The notes under the pieces: model-generated
What the model was told of the DNA's origin: nothing
Database searches by the model: none
What the model saw: the letters and a program-made list of their open reading frames with translations, nothing else
Program-made: the position numbers and the translations under genes
From: Erysipelothrix sp.
GTDB taxonomy: Bacteria > Bacillota_I > Bacilli_A > Erysipelotrichales > Erysipelotrichaceae
NCBI GenBank assembly: GCA_030152625.1
Contig: JASLJD010000025.1
Coordinates: 1 to 6,308, forward strand
Reading direction: 5' to 3'
Length of the DNA: 6,308 nt
Shown: piece by piece, positions 1 to 6,308 of the stretch
Position numbering within the stretch: the stretch's first letter is position 1
Layout of the letters: every line of letters begins with the position of its first letter

Positions 1-145
1 ATTTTAACGTGAAACTTCTCAATTGCATGTTTCAATTAAGGAAATGTTGAAAGATTACATTTATATCATAATTATTTCTGTCTATAAAAACAATGTAATT
101 AATATAGTGAAAAAAGATTTAAATATAGATACTGACTAAATCGCC
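1..145. other. AT-rich intergenic stretch left of the SIMPL gene
   Basis: No coding region with a ribosome binding site is visible here on either strand. On the minus strand, just after the SIMPL stop codon, GATTTA (142-137) could pair with TAAATC (121-116) across a 15-base loop, followed by six Ts (115-110). This would be a weak terminator at best. Further left there is a promoter-like pair of hexamers, listed separately, and a spaced inverted repeat TGAAAC (10-15) / GTTTCA (29-34) around a CAATTG (20-25). An ATG on the minus strand at 28-26 is open to the window edge but has no Shine-Dalgarno sequence, so it is not called as a gene. Confidence 0.5.
65..93 (-). promoter_or_regulatory. Candidate sigma-A promoter for a gene left of the window
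   Basis: On the minus strand TTGTTT (93-88) and TATGAT (70-65) are separated by exactly 17 bases. The -10 hexamer matches the consensus at 5 of 6 positions and the -35 at 3 of 6. Transcription would start near position 58 and run out of the window. In DNA this AT-rich such matches arise easily by chance, so this is only a candidate. Confidence 0.3.
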
Positions 146-718
146 TTAATTAATCCTCCATAAAACCTTAACTTCTTTTGAAAAATCAAGACTGGCAGCT
201 TCAATGGCTGAAAACTGTGCAGTTCTGAAATGAACAGGTGTAGAAGGCATCTCTTCGATTTGAATGGCTTCAAGCAATTCAAGATTCATTTCTCGTGCCA
301 TAATTTCTGCCTGACGCTTCGCATCTTTCAAGGCTAAAATAAGGGCTTCTTCAAGGACTTTTTCTTTATTGGATAAATCATACGTCAAAAGAAGATCAAA
401 GTGACTATCCTTATCTAATGACTCGATTAGAGATGAAATGCGGTCCATCTCAATGGGCCCACAGTAAAGATAAAATTGACGTAATTCATATGAATGTTCC
501 TGATCATCATAATGAATATCAATCGACGATGTACGCAGTTTAGCGCTGTCAAAACCGTGTTCGTTAAATAAACGTAAAATTTCAATTTGCATTTTCCGTA
601 AACGCTCTAAGGCATCCGAATAGATTTTATCATTCTCTTTAATCGTAAAACGAATTTGCATGAGATCTGGTTCGGCTTGACTTGATGCATAGCCGTAACT
701 TGTCAATGTTTTTTTCAT
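146..718 (-). CDS. SIMPL-domain (DUF541) family protein, cytoplasmic form
   Basis: The 190-residue product resembles the SIMPL/DUF541 family (YggE, BP26 and relatives). Features are an N-terminal Gly-rich strand leading to PDLMQIRFTI (residues 17-26), the LRTSSIDIHY segment near 61-70, a helix rich in Ala and Lys around 119-147 (ALILALKDAKRQA), and a closing strand EVKVLWRI at 182-189. Many family members are secreted or periplasmic and form oligomers. This one starts MKKTLTSYGY with no hydrophobic signal segment, so a cytoplasmic location is inferred. The start is supported by GAGGAGG five bases upstream of the ATG (730-724). No enzymatic activity is established for the family, and its role here is unknown. 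The gene lies 67 bases after eno but behind that gene's terminator, so it is probably only partly co-transcribed with the glycolytic genes. I see no convincing promoter of its own. Family assignment is from pattern recognition. Confidence 0.8.
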   Translation of the reverse strand: MKKTLTSYGYASSQAEPDLMQIRFTIKENDKIYSDALERLRKMQIEILRLFNEHGFDSAKLRTSSIDIHYDDQEHSYELRQFYLYCGPIEMDRISSLIESLDKDSHFDLLLTYDLSNKEKVLEEALILALKDAKRQAEIMAREMNLELLEAIQIEEMPSTPVHFRTAQFSAIEAASLDFSKEVKVLWRIN

Positions 719-736
719 AATCTCCTCCTCTTAAAT

Positions 737-774
737 AAAAAAAGAAAAGAAAGCCTCACAAAAGGCTTTCTTTT
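737..774 (-). terminator. Rho-independent terminator after eno
   Basis: On the minus strand the arms at 774-763 and 756-745 form a perfect 12-base-pair stem (core GAAAGCCT / AGGCTTTC) with a 6-base loop TTTGTG. A C and seven Ts (743-737) follow. It begins 11 bases past the eno stop codon. The A/T flanks are nearly symmetrical, so it may also work on the opposite strand. It ends 7 bases before the Shine-Dalgarno sequence of the next gene. Confidence 0.92.
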
Positions 775-785
775 TTAGTATAACC

Positions 786-2084
<1,299 letters not shown>

Positions 2085-2108
2085 CTATTTCCTCCTAATT
2101 TATTTATC

Positions 2109-2852
2109 TTATTTAATTGCATCAATAATTGCTTTGAATGAATCTGCTTCAAGGGATGCGCCACCAATAAGTGCCCCATCGATATCTTCTTGAGCCATGT
2201 ATTCTTCAATGTTTTCTGGTTTGACAGATCCACCGTATTGAATACGGACTGCATCGGCAACTTCTTCACCGAAAAGATTACGGACCTCATCACGTACTAA
2301 TGCACAAGTGTTTTGTGCAATTTCAACGGTTGCACTCTTACCTGTACCAATAGCCCAAATAGGTTCGTATGCGATAACAAGGTTTTTAACATCTTCTGCA
2401 TCGAGGCCGGTAAGTGCTGCGGACACTTGCTTACGAACGACTTCTTCAGTCTTATCCGCTTCAAATTCATAAATGGACTCACCAACACAAATAATTGGTG
2501 TCATACCATTTTCAATCGCGACAACAGCTTTTTTGTTGACGTCTTTGTCGCTTTCATTGAAGTATTGACGACGCTCTGAGTGTCCTAAAACAACCCAATC
2601 GACACCGAGTTCTTTAAGCATTTCTGCTGAAACTTCGCCTGTGTAAGCGCCATTTGCTTCAAAATGCATGTTTTGGGCAGCAACATGAAGTTTTGTTGAA
2701 CCTTCTTTTGCTGTGTGAAGTGCTGTGAATGGTACAGCCACCCCAAAATCTGCTTTGTCTGTTACGTGTGTATCGACTGCTTCGAAAAATGCTTTTGTTT
2801 CGGCATTTGTCTTATTCATTTTCCAATTTCCAAAAATAACAGGTTTTCTCAT
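2109..2852 (-). CDS. tpiA: Triose-phosphate isomerase
   Basis: TpiA interconverts dihydroxyacetone phosphate and glyceraldehyde 3-phosphate. The product has 247 residues, close to the usual 248-255. The active site is complete: Asn9 and Lys11 in FGNWKMN, electrophile His91 in GHSERR, and catalytic base Glu163 in [11 protein letters not shown]. That last segment also carries the flexible loop 6. Phosphate-binding YGGSV lies at 206-210 and GALIGGASL at 226-234. The gene starts one base after the pgk stop codon (TAA-T-ATG), and upstream there is only a weak GGA eight bases before the ATG. It probably depends on ribosomes arriving from pgk. eno follows after 27 bases. Confidence 0.98.
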   Translation of the reverse strand: MRKPVIFGNWKMNKTNAETKAFFEAVDTHVTDKADFGVAVPFTALHTAKEGSTKLHVAAQNMHFEANGAYTGEVSAEMLKELGVDWVVLGHSERRQYFNESDKDVNKKAVVAIENGMTPIICVGESIYEFEADKTEEVVRKQVSAALTGLDAEDVKNLVIAYEPIWAIGTGKSATVEIAQNTCALVRDEVRNLFGEEVADAVRIQYGGSVKPENIEEYMAQEDIDGALIGGASLEADSFKAIIDAIK

Positions 2853-2863
2853 ATTATTTATCC
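2850..2863 (-). promoter_or_regulatory. pgk-tpiA junction with poor Shine-Dalgarno, likely translational coupling
   Basis: The pgk stop TAA (2856-2854) and the tpiA ATG (2852-2850) are separated by a single T. The sequence before it, CGGATAAATAAT, offers only a GGA as ribosome binding site, while pgk, eno and the SIMPL gene all have full AGGAGG-like sites. Coupling of tpiA translation to pgk termination is inferred from this spacing and is not shown by the sequence alone. Confidence 0.6.
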
Positions 2864-4053
2864 GGGATTACAGCGATCCCTGGCAACTCCTTTCCTTCCA
2901 TAAACTGTAGACTTGCTCCACCACCGGTAGAAATATGTGTGATATCATCTTTAAATCCTAATTGGATTGCTGCAGCGGCTGAATCGCCACCACCGATAAC
3001 ACTTAAAACATCTTCTACTTCTGTGATGCCTTCGCAAATACCAAAGGTACCTTTTGCAAAGTTTTCAAATTCAAAGACGCCCATTGGACCATTCCATACA
3101 ACAGTCTTTGCATCTTTGATTTCGTTTTTAAAGAGTTCAATCGTTTTCGGACCAATATCAAGTCCCATGTAATCGGCAGGAATTTCTGTTGACTTCACCA
3201 CTTTGTACTCTGCGTCTTCAGCAAATTCTTTTGCGACAACATTATCAACAGGTAAGATAAGCTTTCCGTCTGCTTTTTCAAGGATTGCTTTCGCAACATC
3301 AATACGATCTTCTTCAACTAAAGATGTCCCGATTTCATAGCCTTGTGCCTTGAAGAATGTATAAGCCATTCCTCCACCGACGATGACTTTATCCGCAATT
3401 TCCAACAAATTTTCAATGACATTGATTTTATCACTGACTTTTGCGCCACCTAAAATCGCCACAAATGGACGTTTTGGTGAGTAAATTGCTTCCCCTAAGA
3501 ACTTAACTTCTTTCTCAACTAAAAAGCCAAGTGCTGATGGTAATAAACTTCCGATTCCCACATTTGAAGCGTGGGCACGGTGAGCTGTTCCAAAAGCGTC
3601 ATTGACGAATAAATCGCCAAGACTTGCCCAATATTTCGCAAGTTCTTCATCATTTTTTGTTTCACCCGCTTCAAAGCGTGTGTTTTCCATGACAAGAATC
3701 TCGCCTGCATTCAAGTCAGCAATTGCATTTTCAAGCTCTGCACCACGTGTTGCAGGAACAAAATGTACTTTAACATCTGGTACAAGTTCTTGCAGACGCG
3801 CCGCAACCGGTTTTAAGCTTTTGCTTGCTTTGTCTTTGGCAAGTTGCTCCTCATCTTTGTGGTTAACTTTACCTAAGTGTGAGGGCAAAATTACCTTCGC
3901 ATCATTTTCAACAAGGTACTCGATTGTTGGAAGAGCACCGACAATCCGATTGTCATCGGTAATTACGCCATCTTGAAGTGGAACGTTAAAGTCAACACGT
4001 ACTAAAACACGTTGATTTTTAACATCCAAATCTTTAACTGTTCTCTTAGCCAT
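2854..4053 (-). CDS. pgk: Phosphoglycerate kinase
   Basis: PGK transfers the phosphate of 1,3-bisphosphoglycerate to ADP, giving ATP and 3-phosphoglycerate in the cytoplasm. The product has 399 residues, normal for bacteria. Substrate-site motifs are VRVDFNVP (18-25), SHLGK (58-62), ENTRF (123-127) and GTAHRAHAS (155-163). The nucleotide side has GGAKVSDKI (202-210), NGPMGVFE (321-328), GGGDSAAA (354-361) and STGGGASL (376-382). Many PGKs have HLGR where this one has HLGK. Lys is, to my knowledge, also found in staphylococcal PGKs, so it is not a defect. The start at 4053 ([10 protein letters not shown]) is chosen over an in-frame ATG at 4101 because it has AGGAGG five bases upstream and matches the family N-terminus, and because the upstream ATG lies before the predicted transcription start. 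It is the first gene of the glycolytic cluster. Confidence 0.98.
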   Translation of the reverse strand: MAKRTVKDLDVKNQRVLVRVDFNVPLQDGVITDDNRIVGALPTIEYLVENDAKVILPSHLGKVNHKDEEQLAKDKASKSLKPVAARLQELVPDVKVHFVPATRGAELENAIADLNAGEILVMENTRFEAGETKNDEELAKYWASLGDLFVNDAFGTAHRAHASNVGIGSLLPSALGFLVEKEVKFLGEAIYSPKRPFVAILGGAKVSDKINVIENLLEIADKVIVGGGMAYTFFKAQGYEIGTSLVEEDRIDVAKAILEKADGKLILPVDNVVAKEFAEDAEYKVVKSTEIPADYMGLDIGPKTIELFKNEIKDAKTVVWNGPMGVFEFENFAKGTFGICEGITEVEDVLSVIGGGDSAAAAIQLGFKDDITHISTGGGASLQFMEGKELPGIAVIPDK

Positions 4054-4064
4054 ATTTGCCTCCT
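4054..4064 (-). promoter_or_regulatory. pgk ribosome binding site that fixes the start
   Basis: AGGAGG (4064-4059) followed by CAAAT precedes the ATG at 4053-4051. The two in-frame ATGs further upstream (4101 and 4080) have no comparable site, and the second lies inside the -10 promoter box. This settles the start in favour of 4053. Confidence 0.93.
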
Positions 4065-4078
4065 TATTCACAACTCCC

Positions 4079-4107
4079 ATTATAGCAAATATCCCTCGCA
4101 TTCACAA
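4079..4107 (-). promoter_or_regulatory. Extended -10 sigma-A promoter of pgk-tpiA-eno
   Basis: On the minus strand TTGTGA (4107-4102) and a perfect TATAAT (4084-4079) are separated by 17 bases. The -10 is preceded by TGC, giving the extended form TGnTATAAT. Transcription should start near 4072 and leave a leader of about 20 bases before the pgk ATG. The promoter sits just downstream of the terminator of the copper block, so the glycolytic cluster has its own transcription unit. This is the best promoter in the window. Confidence 0.88.
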
Positions 4108-4128
4108 CGAAAAGTCCGACTTTGTTCG
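4108..4128. promoter_or_regulatory. Palindrome directly upstream of the pgk -35 box (candidate operator)
   Basis: AAAGTC-C-GACTTT (4111-4123) is a perfect inverted repeat of 6+1+6. It extends to CGA...TCG at both ends (4108-4110 and 4126-4128) if a two-base bulge is allowed. It ends three bases before the -35 hexamer and has no T-run after it, so it does not look like a terminator. Its position suits binding of an activator or repressor for the glycolytic promoter. I do not recognise it as the site of a known regulator. Confidence 0.45.
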
Positions 4129-4140
4129 CATATTCACATT

Positions 4141-4176
4141 AAAAAAGCAGGTTTCACATAATTGTGTAACCCGCTT
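4141..4176 (-). terminator. Terminator overlapping the end of the HMA-like gene
   Basis: On the minus strand the arms 4176-4163 and 4158-4145 form a 14-pair stem with one G-T wobble and one A-A mismatch, closed by a 4-base ATTA loop. A run of six Ts (4146-4141) follows, two of which are paired. The TGA stop codon of the HMA-like gene (4156-4154) lies inside the second arm, so the last codons of the gene also encode the hairpin. It separates the copper block from the glycolytic promoter. Confidence 0.85.
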
Positions 4177-4345
4177 GTGCAATTGCTTGCTTTGCTGCAT
4201 AAAGTGCATCATTGTCTCCATGCACAATAACCGCTTTTGAAGGCAAGCTAACAGTAAACTGAAGACGTGTATTTTCAAGCTCCATTTGAATTTTCTCCAC
4301 ATCTTCTTCTGTTTTTAAATCTTCAACAAAAATAATTCGCTTCAT
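4154..4345 (-). CDS. Small HMA/CopZ-like protein lacking the CxxC copper site
   Basis: The 63-residue product has the beta-alpha-beta-beta-alpha-beta pattern of a heavy-metal-associated domain. A strand IIFVEDL (4-10) leads to a helix at 13-24, strands FTVSL (30-34) and AVIVHG (38-43), a helix at 46-58, and a final AGYTIM. Against CopZ-type chaperones the line GMxCxxCV reads DLKTEEDV (9-16): both cysteines are replaced, by Thr12 and Asp15, and the protein has no Cys at all. Canonical Cu(I) hand-over is therefore not expected, and its role is unknown. It might sense, scaffold or bind something else. The start is certain because a TGA immediately precedes the ATG in frame. AAGGAG (4362-4357) lies 11 bases upstream, a slightly long spacing. 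It follows copA by 31 bases. The fold assignment is inferred from pattern and context. Confidence 0.75.
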   Translation of the reverse strand: MKRIIFVEDLKTEEDVEKIQMELENTRLQFTVSLPSKAVIVHGDNDALYAAKQAIAQAGYTIM

Positions 4346-4375
4346 TCACAGCCACACTCCTTATATCCTGTTTCT

Positions 4376-4404
4376 ATTATACTTCAATTTTCATCTTGCG
4401 TAAA
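4376..4404 (-). promoter_or_regulatory. Candidate internal promoter for the HMA-like gene
   Basis: At the 3' end of copA, TTTACG (4404-4399) and a perfect TATAAT (4381-4376) are separated by 17 bases on the minus strand. The copA stop TAA (4379-4377) lies within the -10 box. A start near 4369 would give the HMA-like gene a leader of about 24 bases containing its Shine-Dalgarno sequence. The -35 matches at 4 of 6 positions. It may let the small protein be made without copA. Confidence 0.45.
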
Positions 4405-6308
4405 CGGAGAGCGTTCAAAACGACCGTAATGGAGCTGAAAGCCATCGCCATTCCCGCAATCATCGGATTAAGAAATGGTCCATCAAAGACAAGATGAACA
4501 AAACCAGCTGCAAAAGGAATGCCTAAAACATTGTAAGCAAAAGCCCAAAAAAGATTTTGTCGAATAATTCGCATGGTTTTTTCACTAAGGGAAAAAGCAA
4601 AAGCTAATGCTTCAAGGTCATCGCTCATCAAGACCAAGTCCGCTGCCTCATAGGCTACATCAGCACCTTCTGAAATCGCAATACCGACATCAGCCTTAAC
4701 TAAGGCAATAGCATCGTTCACACCATCCCCCACCATAGCCACACGATATTCTTCTTGCATCGCTTCAACAAAATTCGCTTTATCTTCAGGAAGCATATTG
4801 GCCTTATATTCTAGATTTAAGCGTTTCGCAATACTCCCCACTGTCTTAGGATGATCACCACTTAGAATATAGAGTTTTTTCCCTTGCGCTTTTAACGCCT
4901 CAATCATTTTTAAACTGGAAGTTCTCATTTCATCTTCCAAAGCATAGGCCGCATACAGATCTTTCTCAACGGCAAGATAAACTAAGCTCCGTCCTTCTTG
5001 ATATTGTTCATTTTTAAAGTCATCAATCATTCCGCTTTCAATACCCAAATCATCCATCCACGCCTCACTGCCCATGTAAATATTCTTTCCTTGATATTGG
5101 GCTACAATGCCTTTTCCAAAGACCGTTTGATACCCATCCAATGACATCGATTCTGCTTCTAAATCCATAAAAGCTTGGGCTAAAGGATGTTCCGACTTTA
5201 TTTCCATATTATAAGCTAAACTGTCTGCCGTTTTTTGATCTTCCAGATAAAGCTCATCAACAAGACTGATTTCACCTTTCGTCAGGGTTTTCGTTTTATC
5301 AAAGAAAACAAGATCGATCTCCGATAAAGCTTCCAGCGAAGCTGCATTTCTAAAAATTAAATGCTGTTCTGCAGCCCTACCGGTAGCGACCATTAAGGCT
5401 GTGGGAGTTGCCAATCCCAAAGAACAAGGACAAGCTATCAATAAAACCGAAACAAAAATCATCAGGCTGTGTTCAAAATCTCGAGCATAAAACAACCAAA
5501 AAGCAAAAGAAAGTAAGGCAATCACTAAGACAATCGGTACAAAAACAGAAGCTACACGATCAGCTAAACGAGCAATCGGTGCCTTTTGCATTTGTGCTTT
5601 TTCTACCGCATCCACAATCGAAGATAAACTCGACTGAGCAACATTTTTTTCACTTTCATAAACAAGATAGCCACTGGACAAAAGTGTGCCCGAATAAACT
5701 TCTTCGCCAACAGCTTTATCTAAAGGCATACTTTCCCCACTTAAAATCGACTCATCCAAAGAAGCTTCCCCTTGAATGATCTTTCCATCACTGGGGACAC
5801 GCATCCCTGCTTTCAAGACGATATGATCACCTTTTTGGATCATATAGCTAGGAATGCTTTCTTCAACCCCGTTACGCAAGATAAGGGCTGTTTTAGGTTG
5901 CAGTCTTGAAAGTTCATTCAAAGCGGACTTCGTAGCTTCTTTGCTTTGATCCTCAAGATAACGACCTAAAGAAATGAAAACAAGAATAACCACAAAAGAT
6001 TCAAAGTATAAGTGATCAAAAGACGCTTTCTCACCAAAAAGTAAAAGAATGTAGTGATAAAAACTGAATAAGAAAGCACTGCTGCTTCCCATCGCAACCA
6101 GTGAATCCATGTTCGGTATCCTTTTAATCAGTAAATAAAAACCTCTTTTCAAGTTATTATAATGTAAAGATAGAATCATCAAAGAAATAAGAAATTGAAG
6201 ATGTGCATTGAGAACTTGATGTCCCGCAAAAACTTTGTCTAAACTTGAAGATAACATTGGACCCATACTCAGAAACATCATTAGAAAGGCTAAGAAAAGT
6301 TCAAAAAT
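4377..6308 (-). CDS. copA: Cu(I)-exporting P1B-type ATPase, N-terminus beyond window, altered DKTKT motif
   Basis: This membrane pump is expected to export Cu(I) using ATP. The reading frame stays open to the right edge, so 643 residues are visible (numbered from 6308) and the start and any N-terminal HMA domain are missing. Order: remnant of the first membrane helix (1-19), helices near 33-52, 68-90 and 97-115, actuator domain with SGES (190-193, usually TGES), helix 255-274, helix 281-301 with CPC (293-295). The P and N domains follow with SEHP (His374), a GKG loop and GDGVND (527-532). The last two helices carry Tyr592-Asn593 and MAFSS (622-626). CPC, YN and MxxSS are the Cu(I)-selective set of subtype IB-1. 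The phosphorylation motif, normally DKTGT, reads DKTKT (337-341), with Lys for the near-invariant Gly. NDAPAL reads NDAIAL. The frame is intact, so it is not an obvious pseudogene. An HMA-like gene follows after 31 bases. Confidence 0.9.
   Translation of the reverse strand: MFELFLAFLMMFLSMGPMLSSSLDKVFAGHQVLNAHLQFLISLMILSLHYNNLKRGFYLLIKRIPNMDSLVAMGSSSAFLFSFYHYILLLFGEKASFDHLYFESFVVILVFISLGRYLEDQSKEATKSALNELSRLQPKTALILRNGVEESIPSYMIQKGDHIVLKAGMRVPSDGKIIQGEASLDESILSGESMPLDKAVGEEVYSGTLLSSGYLVYESEKNVAQSSLSSIVDAVEKAQMQKAPIARLADRVASVFVPIVLVIALLSFAFWLFYARDFEHSLMIFVSVLLIACPCSLGLATPTALMVATGRAAEQHLIFRNAASLEALSEIDLVFFDKTKTLTKGEISLVDELYLEDQKTADSLAYNMEIKSEHPLAQAFMDLEAESMSLDGYQTVFGKGIVAQYQGKNIYMGSEAWMDDLGIESGMIDDFKNEQYQEGRSLVYLAVEKDLYAAYALEDEMRTSSLKMIEALKAQGKKLYILSGDHPKTVGSIAKRLNLEYKANMLPEDKANFVEAMQEEYRVAMVGDGVNDAIALVKADVGIAISEGADVAYEAADLVLMSDDLEALAFAFSLSEKTMRIIRQNLFWAFAYNVLGIPFAAGFVHLVFDGPFLNPMIAGMAMAFSSITVVLNALRLRKMKIEV

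Larger units (their letters stand above)
4066..4138 (-). repeat. Direct repeats TGTGAAT around the pgk promoter
   Basis: The minus strand carries TGTGAATATGCGA (4138-4126), TGTGAATGCGA (4106-4096) and a shorter TGTGAAT (4072-4066). The starts are 32 and 34 bases apart, close to three helical turns. The first two flank the palindrome at 4111-4123, the second overlaps the -35 box, and the third lies at the expected transcription start. The TTGTGAA part of copies two and three resembles a half-site of the redox repressor Rex, but no inverted partner is present, so no regulator is named. Confidence 0.45.

Noticed and set aside
1..28. Minus-strand ATG at 28-26, open to the left edge
   Set aside because: It has no Shine-Dalgarno sequence and only nine codons are visible, too little to support a gene.
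3868..3870. HLGK in place of HLGR in the PGK substrate site
   Set aside because: Lys at this position is, as I recall, normal in some Bacillota PGKs such as that of Staphylococcus aureus, and all other substrate residues are present.
4054..4101. Longer pgk start at 4101 adding 16 residues
   Set aside because: The extension lacks a Shine-Dalgarno sequence, lies over the -10 promoter box and upstream of the expected transcription start, and is absent from the family N-terminus.
4094..4138. CcpA catabolite-response element upstream of pgk
   Set aside because: TG, CG and CA elements occur but not with the spacing of the cre consensus.
4145..4176. Possible CopY-type operator (TACA...TGTG) in the hairpin
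   Set aside because: The spacing does not match the TACAnnTGTA copper box, and the sequence is fully explained by the terminator stem at the end of the gene.
5730..5741. SGES in place of TGES in the ATPase actuator domain
   Set aside because: Ser for Thr is a conservative change, and the catalytic Glu is retained.

Overview
The window is AT-rich bacterial DNA in which every convincing gene lies on the minus strand, so transcription runs from right to left. The Shine-Dalgarno sequences are strong (GGAGG type). The PGK has the HLGK and GTAHRAHAS forms, and the enolase ends with an SRTDR...[12 protein letters not shown] block. Together these point to a low-GC Gram-positive (Bacillota). The mix of lactobacillus-like and staphylococcus-like features would suit an Erysipelotrichia-type lineage, but that placement is a guess from memory and not a measurement.

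The layout from right (upstream) to left is as follows. (1) 6308-4377 holds a Cu(I)-exporting P1B-type ATPase (CopA type) whose N-terminus lies beyond the window. (2) 4345-4154 holds a 63-residue protein with the outline of an HMA/CopZ copper chaperone but with both metal-binding cysteines replaced. A terminator hairpin that includes its stop codon closes this block. (3) A short regulatory stretch follows, with a near-consensus extended -10 promoter, a palindrome and direct repeats. It drives the glycolytic cluster pgk (4053-2854), tpiA (2852-2109) and eno (2081-786). (4) A strong hairpin terminator follows eno. (5) A cytoplasmic SIMPL/DUF541-family protein lies at 718-146. (6) The last 145 bases are AT-rich and without a supported gene, and may carry a promoter for a gene to the left of the window.

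The three glycolytic enzymes act in lower glycolysis. TpiA interconverts the two triose phosphates, PGK makes ATP and 3-phosphoglycerate, and enolase makes phosphoenolpyruvate. The order pgk-tpiA-eno is that of the common gapA-pgk-tpiA-(gpmI)-eno operon without gapA at the front and without a phosphoglycerate mutase between tpiA and eno. pgk and tpiA are one base apart, and tpiA has almost no ribosome binding site of its own, so translational coupling is likely.

The most unusual content is in the copper block. The ATPase keeps the transmembrane copper site (CPC, YN, MxxSS) and its ATP-binding residues, but its near-invariant phosphorylation signature DKTGT reads DKTKT. Its partner keeps the HMA fold pattern but has Thr and Asp where CxxC should be. 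The rest of the window looks like ordinary housekeeping sequence, and I see no mobile elements, CRISPR arrays, tRNAs or rRNAs.
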